A stretch of DNA of 64,000 nucleotides from Malania oleifera. Lineage: Eukaryota > Streptophyta > Magnoliopsida > Santalales > Ximeniaceae. Position 1 is the first letter of the stretch; the number at the start of each line of letters is the position of its first letter. The notes beneath the pieces were generated by a model. It was not told the origin of the DNA, did not search any database, and saw only the letters and a program-made list of their open reading frames with translations. Positions 10,494-21,788 of this stretch are shown here, piece after piece. The stretch lies in assembly GCF_029873635.1 (NCBI RefSeq), contig NC_080422.1:58439889-58503888 (forward strand), read 5' to 3'. The position numbers and the translations under genes were made by a program.

Positions 10494-13400
10494 ATCTCCC
10501 CCTTTGGGATGATGACAAATACCATATGCAAAAGTGGGTACAACCAAGAAAGGCTCCCCCTGAAACTATGCATAAGGGAAATGTAAAGATTTTAAAAGTT
10601 CAACCATTTTCCCAAGATACCCAATTTTTCCTAAGTTCTCCCCCTTTTGGCAATAGCAAAAAGGGCATGTAAAATATAACTGGATTTTGAAAAAAATATA
10701 GCAATTAAGCACACAAACAATATAACTAGTCATTCAAATTTAAAATGACATAATAAACATGATTATACCAGAATTATCCACAAACCATAGTAATTTAGGT
10801 CATATCATAAGATCCGTAAAAGATTTGATTGTAAAACATACGTCATATGATAACACGTAGAAGGTTTGAGCATAAAACAGTCTAACTAGTTCACATGCAT
10901 TTACATGTGAAGTTATCAAACGAGTTCTGTAATTTAAAAATATATGTATATAATAATAATAAGGCAAGAGATAAATAGTTTAGTTTTGAAAATAGTTCTT
11001 GTCATAAAGCAGGAAAAATATTCCCCATTGATATTTACAAAAAGTTCTTGGGGTGCTTGCTGAAAAAGAGATTGCAATTTAAGCCAAGCAAGTAACATTT
11101 TTCTGGTTTGCTAATTAAGCACGTACTAAAATATAACCAAAAAACCACAACCATAATGATCCTAAGTATTTAACAATCACATATAATATCATATGGCAAA
11201 AAAACAAATGAAGACTATATGGCAAGTATTATATTTTTTGCTTACGGTACTCAATAGTAACATAATAATCAAGCACATGCCACAGTAATTTCAAAACACA
11301 TCTATGCCTAAAATATTGATGAGCATAACAAGATAAGAGTTTAGTTTAAGATGCTCACCCTTTCAAATTGAATCCAAGCTTAGGTGAGATAAATTTCTTA
11401 TACTTAATGAGGATTAATTTCATTAAGTATGCCAAGTAGTATAAGCAATCATTTTTTAAGTCTTTTAAAACGAATATACTAGATTAAGATTTATTCATTT
11501 TACCATTTGACCAGTACAATCATCCCTATAGGTCACAGATGCAACAGAAAATATATATTAAGGCATGAAATAAAGCACATAATCGAGAACAATCCATATC
11601 AAAACATAGAGCTTTAAAAGCGGGATATGATGTTCAAGGTTCTTAGAAGAGCCTCAATATTCAAAAAGTAAAGCATGATGCATATGAGTTCTTTATACTC
11701 TTTTTCTAGGGATGGAGCTGAACTCCTCTAACCATTCGATGATTATTCTAGGATGAAAGTTAACATTAAATTATTTTCACTCATCATTTCAAAAATGTTA
11801 TATAATTTATTTCAACATAATCATCTTTGTACAAGGTTTTACATTGTGAAAAAATCTACCAAAGTTTTTGCGGCATGTTGTATATAAATTGGACATTTTT
11901 CCATAAAATCTGTACTTGATAGGTTCAAATAAGTAATTTATAATTCAGTTCAAGGCACATGAGAACCTATATCCACTACCAGCATGCAATACACATCACT
12001 GCATCTGCCATGCATGAGGCTTCAATACAAGCATGCAACCCAGTAGTAATCAATAGTTCAAGAAAAATAAACTATCCATCCAAAATATTTAACTAATCAG
12101 TATGCTATGGATAGCAATGTGCAAATCAGCTCCACATAAAGGCATATGAGCATATAGTATGATATTAGATCAAGGGAACTTTTCAATTTATAACAATAGA
12201 AGATAAATGCTCCCCCTGAGTTATGCACTCAACTCATTTAATGCCTTTTTCATTTTCTAGTTCTTTAGCCAAAATTTATAAGATTTTCGAGGATTTAAGC
12301 TTGGCTTTGAATGTATAGGCTTTAACGGACCAAAAAGTCACAATCAATATTCTTTCAATGTGCAAAGCCTATATAGCCTCTTTTCTTGTGAATCTCAATT
12401 TGTGAGAGGCACAAGGTTAGATGGCTTTAACTTTAATTGCATGTGCATAGGTCTCATTGAATTTTCATTTCATCATCTAGATTTGAAACCTAGTGCAACC
12501 TTGTTACCATTCAACTTGTTCTAAAGAAATGAAGCTCTAAGATGACTTGATTGTTAAATTGAGAGCTTCTAACAAGAATTTGGATTAATAATCTTGAAAG
12601 ATAGATCATTATAGAGTTTAGAAGAGTGTTCACTATGAATGGACATGATTCAACATATTTTTGTGGAAGTGAATATGTCCAACTGCTTAGGCAAAGAGCA
12701 TTATGAAATATATGATCTTTCTTGAACAATGCTCTTTGGTGATTCGAGAGTATCCTTAAGATATGATTATGATTTGGAACATGAATACAAACCAAGGAAT
12801 AGGAGAAACCTTACCGAATATGATCGTGGTTTGGTAAAGATTTCCTATAGAGGATATAGTGAACCAAGATTAGAATATTTTTATATTTTAAGCTCAAAGG
12901 AAACATTTTGATTCCCTTACTGATTACCTAAAACTTTGATTACGAGGGATGTCTTTTAAACAAGCACTTGTATAATAGGCATTTGTGATCATTAGTGCTT
13001 AAGCGTAGAGTGATGACTACACATTTTATTAGGCTTTCAAGATGAGTTTAGGACAAGATGTTTAACTAGAAGGATTCATTTGCTAAAGCTCAAATTTGTG
13101 CAATGGACGGAGTATGCTTAACTTTAAATGATCATATTTAAGCATAAGTTAAGCAATTTGACTTATTTACCAAGAAAATAATGCTTTGTTCACTTGGAAG
13201 TGGATTTTATTCAATTATGTTATAGCCAATGTTTTCATATTTTATCCAATCATTGTGATATTTATTCGTGTCAAGTTTAGATTGGATATTTTATTTGAAA
13301 TTTCGTAATGGCTAGATTTTCTAAAGATCTTAGTGTATAATGTTAGTGTATAATGAATGTGCATACTAAGATTTGACATTTTAAGCAAAGGCCACTTCCT

Positions 13401-13753
13401 AGCTTTTTGGTCATCACTACCGCTAAACCTAGGAACTAAGGTTGGATTAAATGATTATGTGATTCCAAATGGAATCCATTTTTCTTTAGGTCCTATGAGT
13501 CTTGCTTTTCCGATCACCCATATCATTCTTTTATCCGAACCTCTTCCATTTTTACATGACGTGGCATGATTATGGGTATGATGAACAAACCATGAACCTT
13601 TTTTGAAAATATTTTTCATTTTAATTGCAAAGGGTCTGTTAAGATTATTCTTTTCATTTATAGCTTTGATTATAACTTTAGGATAATTATTTATTTCTTC
13701 CTATAAGCAGATGATCTTCAAAATCTTCTCAATTTTTTCTTTTCAAGCATAGC
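10494..13753 (-). other. A1 non-coding internal region with polypurine tracts
   Basis: About 3.2 kb with no credible ORF. Next to the 3' LTR, the complement of a polypurine tract (ATCTCCCCCTTTGGG) starts at 10494. A second pyrimidine tract (TTCTCCCCCTTTTGG) lies at 10638-10652, and a third (GCTCCCCCTGAG) at 12209-12220. The region aligns in order with A2 (39728-41484, then 43571-44518) and with 1-850 reversed. Confidence 0.65.
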
Positions 13754-14485
13754 CTAATAATATTTTAATTCGTCTAATTGCTTTGCTATCCTTTTATTCT
13801 CACTTTTCAGAAATGATTTCTTCTTAGATAACTTAACTAGAAATATATTCATTTTCAATAAGGTCTTTTCGAGTTTTTCATATGACAGCACGTTTTCATT
13901 ATTCGATTCAGCACATGATTCAACAAAAGAATTAACACAATAATTTTCACATGAATCATTGCATGCAACAACAACAATATTTTCATAAAGTTTGTCAGAT
14001 GATTCAACACACAATTTATTGCAATAGTCAACATAAGAATCATCAACTACATAACAAACTGAAATAGGAGGTGAGTCATATACCTCCTCATTGATTACTA
14101 GCTCATGATTCGCCACTACTTGATCAATTAAACTTGGTACTTCTGAAGTGACGATCTCCCTCTCTTGGGATTCTCCATATTTCTTTTTGAGTTCAACCCA
14201 GATTTCCCATGCACTCTTACGTACCACAATATCAACAAAAATATTAGAATCTAATGCAAGATATAACATATCCATGGCATATGAATTCGCATGCATTAAC
14301 CTAATGTCATTTTCATCCAAGGGTATATGAATTCCATTAACAATCACCCGCGAGGCCATCCAATCCATTGATTTTATAAATACGCTCATTCTAATTTTCC
14401 AGGTGGTGTCATTGACACCACAAAATAATGGAGGGCTAGTAGGTGACTGTCCCTCTTCGAATGGGGAAACACCAATGTGAGCCAT
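13754..14485 (-). CDS. Gag-like protein of A1 (intact ORF, no zinc knuckle)
   Basis: A 243-codon ORF with ATG at 14485, 40 bp past the primer site. Residues 1-60 match the start of copia gag (GVSPFEEGQSPTSPPLFCG, WKIRM, FIKSMDW; compare GVAPFGEGQS and WKKRM in element F). Residues about 85-105 hold the WEIWVELKKKYG motif of the capsid region. The usual middle of gag and the CCHC zinc knuckle are absent. Instead there is a Cys-rich acidic stretch (about residues 140-195, eight Cys) and then a Lys-rich helix (LSYEKLEKTLLKMN ... KRIAKQLDELKYY) like the C-terminal helix of gag in element F. It looks like a gag shortened by an internal deletion that kept its frame. It is the only recognisable retroelement ORF here free of stops. 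A capsid role is inferred; without a knuckle, RNA binding would differ. Confidence 0.7.
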   Translation of the reverse strand: MAHIGVSPFEEGQSPTSPPLFCGVNDTTWKIRMSVFIKSMDWMASRVIVNGIHIPLDENDIRLMHANSYAMDMLYLALDSNIFVDIVVRKSAWEIWVELKKKYGESQEREIVTSEVPSLIDQVVANHELVINEEVYDSPPISVCYVVDDSYVDYCNKLCVESSDKLYENIVVVACNDSCENYCVNSFVESCAESNNENVLSYEKLEKTLLKMNIFLVKLSKKKSFLKSENKRIAKQLDELKYY

Positions 14486-14524
14486 TTCGATCTTTAGTGA
14501 AAATGTTTAAGTCAATGTCATGAG

Positions 14525-14536
14525 GCTCTGATACCA
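14525..14536 (-). other. tRNA-iMet primer binding site of A1
   Basis: On the minus strand TGGTATCAGAGC follows the LTR end with a two-base spacer. This is the standard plant copia primer site complementary to initiator tRNA-Met. Confidence 0.85.
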
Positions 14537-14538
14537 AT

Positions 14539-16779
14539 TGTTGACTTTGGTGTATTCCCAAGAGGGGGGGTGAATTGGGTATTTGAAATTTATTCCTAAG
14601 TATATCCAAATCAGCAGTAGTAATACTCAACCTAGTGTCTGTCTATATACACATAAACCCAAATGTGCAGATAAATGTAAGATGCGGAAATAAAATCATG
14701 TGCAACATTAAAAAATAGGTGCACTAAATAAATTACAGAAATCTAAAGTGCAGACACGATCTGTTATCAGGGTTCGGCCAATATTGCCTAAGTCCCCACC
14801 TTGAGCTCACAAGCAAAAGGTTTTCCACTACGACTTACTTAACGGGTGGAGCGACACTGTTTACAACCAGGTCAATTAATGGGGCTGATCTCAACCTACA
14901 ACTACACCTTACCAAGATGGTGCACCTAGCTTTTCCTAACAGGGTCAAAGCCACTTCAGGACTTTTACTAGGGCAAGTCTCCCTCTTCAAGTCCACGCCT
15001 GGAATACAATTAATCAGCTCAAATTTGGCATACAAATAAAATGCTTCTACCCAAGCAGATATGTACCAAAACGCACAAAAAATAACTAATGCACATCAAC
15101 AATATAAGAACTATAAGCTCCGTGCAAGTACATGTGTAATAACACTCCAGTTAATGTCACTAAGCAATCAAGTGCAAGAATGTATTATCAATCGATCTTT
15201 GAAACAATATATGTAAATATACCTCAATCAAAAGTAGGATTTCAAAGTTTTCCAATAGAATGATCAAATATCTCAAAAATGCTTGTACACAAGCAGATAC
15301 ATACCAATACGCACAGAAAATAACTAATGCACATCAACAATATAAGAACTATAAGCTCTGTGCAAATACGTGTGTAATAACACTCAAGTTAATGTCATTA
15401 AACAATCAAGTGCAAGAGTGTATTATCAATCGATCTTTGAAACAATATATATAAATATACGCCAACCGAAAATAGGGTTTCAAAGGTTTCCAATAGAATG
15501 ATCAAATATCTCAAAAAAAGTTTTCGAAAATATTAAGCATATGAGATATTTGTAAAAACAAGCTTGTCAAAAATATTTTTCTTCATAGCACAAGACAAGC
15601 TTTTGAGTCTTGCAATGAGAGTGCAAAGACTCACAAGCTTAAGAAGGTTTCCCTAAAAAAGAATTTATGAATTAAATTACCGGGGAAGACCTCTAGGTGT
15701 ACTCTCACTAAAATCAAAAATCAATATACTTATATAAGAGTATAAGCACGTAGGAACTATATGGAATAACTCAAGATACTCTCACCAAGGTTGATTATTC
15801 AAAGGAATTAAAAGGGTGGAATATATAGGCTTGTATGCTCAGGGAATTTTAGAGAGAAAAAAAAGTTTAATCTTATCTCTAATCTCTCACTAATTTTTGC
15901 AAATGAAGGTATATATATAGCCTTCAACAAAAACATGACTGTTAGGACACAAAGGGTATTCTTAAATTTGTTTAATGAATTTTAAAATCAATTTACCCTT
16001 AATTAATCCCAATAACCCATTGTAAAAATTGAGCCACCCGAGAGTTTCGGTTACCTGGAACTTAGGTTCGGTCGCCTAAACAGACACAGGTTAAAACGTT
16101 GTTTTTCACATTTGGGTGCCCGAGGAAAGGGTTAGTTCATTAAACCAAGGTTATTTTCCAAAAATCTGTAATTTTGTGGCTCGATATTCGGTAGCCCAAG
16201 GTTGTTTTGACCGTGAAAGTTTGCGCTGCTGAGTTCGTGGAAAGGTAAGCGTACGAGTTCGGTTGGCCGAGGACGACGAAGTTCTATTTGGTTCGGTCGT
16301 CTGAAGTCAAGTCAACTATTTGACCTTTTAACGGTTTGGTCGACTGAGGCTTTTTCAATGCACATAGTTTGGTCGACCGAAACCCTTTCACATTTAAGAT
16401 TTGGTCCTAATTTTTTAGCAAAAGTTACGTGCAGGGACCTAGGGTCAATTTAATGTTTAGGCTTTTTAATTTAGCCTAAACACCTAGCGTCGAAGTTTTT
16501 CCTACGGTCATTTGATTAACCTACGGTTTGTCTATGGCATCACTGAGCTTAAAATCCTACATGCATGATGCAAATCAATAATTACAAATTGTTCCTAAAA
16601 TATTATAGAGCCGAATTGAATATAAATTACAATAAAGGACTATTTTGGGTCTTTATTCTTCAAGTCACCTTATGCCATTATATGATCTTGCTAATATGAA
16701 CTCGCACCCAAACTTGACAAACATTAAATACTAGAGTATTTGTTATAATCAAAACAAGGTATGACCTATAAGGTTAACA
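14539..16779 (-). mobile_element. 5' LTR of A1, with an internal tandem duplication
   Basis: Ends TGTTGACTTTGG (14539) and GGTTAACA (16779). It is about 205 bp longer than its partner LTR because a segment of about 238 bp is duplicated in tandem (15042-15279 and 15280-15517). The shared block is at 14756-14830, the TATA run at 15910-15919 and the U3 motif cluster at about 16020-16400. Confidence 0.85.
15042..15517. repeat. 238-bp tandem duplication in the A1 5' LTR
   Basis: Two adjacent copies, each starting TGCTTNTACNCAAGCAGATA and ending TATCTCAAAAA, differ by scattered substitutions. The 3' LTR has one copy (about 8964-9200). The LTRs of one element are identical at insertion, so the duplication arose afterwards, or came in by recombination between copies. 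Confidence 0.85.
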
Positions 16780-18262
16780 GTACTTCAAACTGAATATCTT
16801 GTGAAAGTGGTTTGACGCCCATTAGGGGTTATCTTGGATGTAGAGACCTTATTTTAAATCCACGAAAAATGTTTTTATAAGTAACAATGTAAGAGGGCCA
16901 AGTAGTTTTGAAAACTGAACTGAAAAATAGAAAATATAACTATTTAGGTGACTGAAGAATAAGCTCAAGTCCCTGAAGATTTTCCTAAAAAATTTCTAAA
17001 GAGGCAGTGTAGGCTCAGGTGACCGACCCTTGTCACCTCAGGACCCTGTTTTCAATTGAAAAATACACAATTTTAAGGAACTTCAAGCCACTAATCCCGA
17101 GACTTTAGGCACTTAAACATTGTTAATGACTATATTTTTTAAAAGTTTTAAAATTTAAATGCAAGTTTCTTGTGCCCCAAATTTTGTAAAAACTTGGAAA
17201 ACACTCCAAGTAAACTTGGGCAACATGAATTAACATTTTTGAGCTTATAAATACATGTTTTCTCTAGTCAAACATACACCAAGCAATTGAAAATCTGCTT
17301 TCAAAATGAAAGCCCTCTTGTTCTCTCAAAGTTCTCTCTTGCTCACTCTTTCAATGTGAATTGATGAGTTATTCTGAAGTGCTGATCATTCTTTTCTGAG
17401 CTCTAAACATCTAAATTGCCAATTCTTGTCGAGAGAAGTGATCCGGTGAATTTGTTCTTGAGCTTCAATTCAATTTCTTTTGATATTTGTTATTGAAGTA
17501 TATAGTGTTTTCATTTGTACTAACCAGTTCTATTAGAGAGCATTCTTTGTACAAAAGAAATTGTTTCTTTTTTCTTGTTTCTCTAATGATTCAGGTGATT
17601 GGATCGTTGTAACCGAGCATGGGGTATCGCTTGGAGAGGGGCTCCACCCTAAAGGAGGGTTGTAATCAGTTTGTTCTACCAGCAAAGGAACGTGTTAGTG
17701 GAATCTTTAGGTGGTCTTGCCTAAGGTTAGGACGTATGCTAGGGATAAGCCAAACCTCGTAAAAAATCTCGGTCTCACTCTCTACCCTTTTCTATTTAAG
17801 TTTCAGCATATACAAATTGTGTTTCAAAGTGCAGGGTTGCTGAAACTGAGATTGAGTAGACCTTTTAATCTAAGAAAGTACGTTGATTAATATTTTGTGG
17901 AAACCAAAAAGGGAGTACATTAATTAACTACTTTTTAAAAAATTGATTAAAATAAGTGCATAAAAATTCATTCACACAGAGCTACAAACTGAAATTTTGT
18001 GAACACTGAAATAAGAAAGTGCTGCAAGCTTTCACAATTTGGTTAAGTATTGTGTGATTGGGTAATTGTTTATTGTTTGGCTTGTGATTGGTATTAGCTT
18101 GTGATTGGTATTGGCTTGTGTTTGGATTTTGATTGATTTAACATTAAGTCATTCTTGTGTGTTTGCTTCAGTTTACCAAAAAGCTGAAAATTTGTAAAAA
18201 CACTTAAAAGAATTTTTATAAACCCAATTCACCCCCCTCTTAGGATAATGCCTTGACTTTCA
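16780..18262 (+). mobile_element. 3' LTR of the group B element, second part
   Basis: Continues the LTR begun at 8124 and ends CCCCCCTCTTAGG ... TTGACTTTCA at 18262. It contains a cluster of CAGGTGACCGACC-type motifs (16940-17045), a TTATAAATA box (17245-17253), T-rich leader sequence, and the shared block at 17694-17769. It ends inside a copia gag gene on the other strand. Confidence 0.8.
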
Positions 18263-18621
18263 AATGTTGATGTCTCTAGCTGGTTCATTAGCTTTTCATT
18301 CTGTTCTTTTAGTGCTATGTTTCTTTTGGATACTTTTATGAACCTATTATGTAATGAAAATAGTTGAGATTGCATTTCTCTATATGAAGGCATGCTCTCA
18401 CATGTGTCACTACATTCATTACTCGAATTTTCATGTGAGGTAAAGTAGGAATTTACCTCGTCATATCTTGCCATGAAGCACAAGTTATCTATGTCTTGAT
18501 CACCTGATTCATTTTCTGATTCACTCGAGCTTGAGTCATCCCATGTGGTTGCTTTCATCACTTTCTTTTTCTTCTTCTTGACGTCTTTCTGTAGCTTTGG
18601 ACAATCAAGTTTTATATGTCC
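18263..18621 (-). pseudogene. Copia gag C-terminal fragment
   Basis: Reads GHIKLDCPKL (second half of a CCHC zinc knuckle), then a Lys-rich stretch, KATTWDDSSSSESENES, a Cys/Glu-rich linker and SYREMQSQLFSLHNRFIKVSKRN, which match the gag of element F at 47355-47660. The fragment has no stop, but both ends are cut: by the LTR ending at 18262 and by the LTR starting at 18622. It is one of three gag remnants on the minus strand in this window. Confidence 0.8.
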
Positions 18622-21600
18622 TATTGGTCTCACAAGGGTTAAAATCTTATTTTGATGATAAAAAATAAAATGGAATTAACATATTTGGTTAAGTGAAGTT
18701 TCAGGACTCAAGTGTGTTGATAAAATATCAAGATCAAGTGCTTGAAAAGTCTATTGAAAGCTTGAACGTAAAGTTAGAAGAACTTGATGAAGTATGTACT
18801 TAAGTCAATGACCTATGAAGCAAGTCAAAAAAAATACATGGAGACATTGAAAGCAAAGCAAATACATGAAGACATTGGGAGTAAAGCAAATACATGAAGA
18901 CTTAGTGATTAGAAAGTCATAGTCCTTAAGTAGTCTCATGTAAGTACTTCAAACAATTCAATATTGATGCATGAAGCTTTTAGGAATTAATATTGACTTA
19001 GAGGTTAATGTTTGAAAATCACGAAAAATATTTTCAAAAGTCTCAAATCAATATGACAAGTATAAAATCTAAAAAGGGTTTTGGAAACAAAGTTTTTAAA
19101 AGCATATGTTTTGCACAATCAGGTGACTGATGCTTCACCATCAGGCGACTGACATTTTATGCTAATGAAAATTAAACAGATAGAATAGGATCAGGTGACT
19201 GACCTCTCAGGATCAGGCAACTGATCCCATTCTATGTTTGAAAATACCCTTTTTCTTAAAATGCACGAGCGACTGACCCCGATATTTCAGTCAATTGACC
19301 TTCGTGATTTTAAATTTATAACAGCAAGGAAAAGTTTCCAAATTTGATTGCTTGGTCCCTAAATTTTCAAAAAACTTGGGAAATACTCAAGTAACTTAGG
19401 CAACACGAAAATTTAATTTATTACTCTATAAATACATCTTATTCACATGAATTAATCACAACTAGAGAGCACATATGAATTGAAAATATAGAATACCACT
19501 GCTGAAATTCAACTGAAGCATTGCTGTGCTATTGTTGAAAAAGCCACTATTTTTCTGATAGTTTTCTACAAAGAAATTCAAAATTAAATCATAATTTTGG
19601 TAACAATTGTCTGAGCTTCATCTTTCTATATTGATTATTGATGGAAGTATATTGTTCTCAAATTGTACTAATCTACTCTTGTTGAAAGTTTTACTTGTAC
19701 GCAAGTTGTTTCTTGTTTCTCCTATTGTTTAATGATTTAGGATTGTTGAATCATTGCCTAATGACATGGGGTATTCTTGTCAGAGAGAGAATTATTTTTT
19801 ATTTTTTTTGATGATTTAGGGTTGTTGAATCGTTGGCTAACGAGAAGGGGAATTCTTGTTAGATAGGGATCTCCCCCTGATAAAGAGAGGTTGTAACTTT
19901 GCTTGGTAAGAAAGTTGGAAAGGAAAATCCTCACAGTAATTGCTTGGGCAAGGACATAGGCCGCTGGCCAAAACATGTAAAAAATATGGTCTTCAACTCT
20001 TCTCCCTACTTTCTTTAATTTACTGCAAGCATATAATGTAACGTCTTGCTTAGATAGTCATATAATAAAAGCAGAATAAATAAAATAGTCAACCCTAACC
20101 CGTGGGTAGCGGGGACACTTGTCATACACAGTGGAACCTAGGGAACAGTAAATGTAAATCACATTCATCAACCATAAATTACATAATACCAGAGTCTACT
20201 ATATTCCCAAAGATACTGTATTTATATATATACAATCTCCAAAATATCAAAATAAACCTAGGATCTTATAACAAAATCTCCTGATCCTAGATCAAAACTT
20301 ACCCTTCTAGCAGGGAAACTCAACTCACTCAGCGGCGGCCTTGACTCGCCAGTCTTTCTGAATTTCTTGAAATAATTTAGACTTGGGGTGAGACACCTCT
20401 CAGTAAGGGTAGATAAATTAAAATCAGTTGTGTGGCATCACGAATATTAATGCTGTAATACATATACAATACATTTCACATAGCATAAAACATAAATCGT
20501 AATATGGTTAGATAAACATATAATTTCATACTCCCAAGTAATCATACTAATCATGTATTATTTGATATAATCTATAATACTGAAAACTACCCAGGATGAA
20601 TAGCTAGCTGATTTCATGTATAACCCCCCATGACAGGTTGCGCAGCTCGAAGGCGGGACCCGACAATGGTTGGGTGACCACTGCAAAGTAAAAAATGTCT
20701 GTAAATACGATGGGCCCGCCACACCCTGGTATGGACTGCTAGGTGGACGTCTACAACTCAACATTGAAAGCCATATCGACTATCCATATCCCACCCTCTC
20801 GTGAGGTGGTTAGCACCAATCTGATCATAAATATTAGATATATAAGCTACGATACTGTGCTCCTGAAACTGTACTAAACTATCATCCGAGTTCTGATAAC
20901 ATATAGTACATAATCATATACTGCTACCTCCTTCTATTTCTGTTTCTATTTTCCTCTCTCTTTATTATTTAAATACCATTATTATTCAGGTCATTACATA
21001 TAACCTGCTTGTATGATTATTTAACACTTGCTAAACATTAGGAGTCACTAAATTTTTTGATCCATATTTAATATCAACAAAACTATTTTATTTGGTTGTT
21101 GATTGGATATTGAGAGCCTACCAAAATCCTAATCTTAATTGGTATTTGAATCAAGAAATTAATTGATTAGTAATATTTTGAATATCAAAGTTCTTGAAAT
21201 ATAACTGAGACATATCTTGACAATCTGAATAGCTCATTGAAGTTATATTCTAGGGAAATTGAGATTAATCTTCGTTTAATATGCAGATAATAGAAATATT
21301 ATGTGAGTACTTCATCTAGTTTACAAGTCACTTTAGATTAGTTTATTGGGACTATTCATCGAAGTTATTATTATTATCGAGAAGAAAAATTGATTCTGAA
21401 ATTTGGTTATGCATTGAAGTATTGGATTTAAATATTAAATTGCCGAGTATCATAAATAAGTTTAATCTTGTGAAATAAACTATTATGTTAAAGAAAAATT
21501 GCAAAGTTCTTAAGATAAAATTCTGAAACTAATATTGTCTTTGATATATATTAAAAGGAAAATCTAATCTGAAATTGTTATCCATTGAAGCACTAAAAGT

Positions 21601-21781
21601 TGTATAAGCAACATCATATTTTGTTCATTAATATAAATAAAGTGGTTGATAAGAATTCAATTGTTGATTTGAAAGTGTGATTGTAATTAACTTAAACTGA
21701 AAAGGGTTATACTTAAAGAGTTTATGAAGAAATATTAAAAACCCAATTCCTCCCCCTCTTAGGAGTGCACCGTACTTTTCA
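18622..21781 (+). mobile_element. 5' LTR, group B copia (C), split by a gypsy solo LTR
   Basis: Opens TATTGGTCTCACAAGGG (the TG start decayed to TA) and ends CCCCCTCTTAGG ... TACTTTTCA at 21781. The next bases, ATTGGTA, are the start of a tRNA-iMet primer site, cut at 21789 by a group A LTR. This was therefore a 5' LTR. It carries CAGGTGACTGA / CAGGCGACTGAC motifs (19118-19320), a CTATAAATAC box (19426-19435) and the shared block (19917-19990). It is closely related to 58820-61174. The 962-bp insertion at 20037-20998 lies after the shared block. Confidence 0.8.
20037..20998 (-). mobile_element. Ty3/gypsy solo LTR (962 bp) with TATAA target duplication
   Basis: Bounded by TGTAACGTCTTG and GGTCATTACA, with TATAA directly on both sides (20032-20036 and 20999-21003). 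Read on the minus strand it begins TGTAATGACCTGAATAATAATGG, like the chromovirus LTR at 4460, and it shares the GAGACACCTCTCAGTAAGGG landmark (complement of CTTACTGAGAGGTGTCTC at 6180). Short for this family, with no internal domain: a solo LTR. Confidence 0.85.
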
Positions 21782-21788
21782 ATTGGTA

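Larger units (their letters stand above)
8458..16779 (-). mobile_element. Element A1: complete group A copia-type element without pol
   Basis: Both LTRs are present (8458-10493 and 14539-16779) around a 4.0-kb internal region. Flanks are ATACT (8453-8457) and GTACT (16780-16784), a target duplication with one mismatch. Rejoining the flanks restores the split group B LTR. On the minus strand the order is 5' LTR, tRNA-iMet primer site, gag-like ORF, about 3.2 kb of non-coding DNA, polypurine tract, 3' LTR. There is no protease, integrase or reverse transcriptase, so the element would need enzymes from elsewhere. The non-coding part is shared with A2 (39728-44518) and with 1-850, so this is a multi-copy defective family rather than a one-off deletion. 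Confidence 0.85.
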
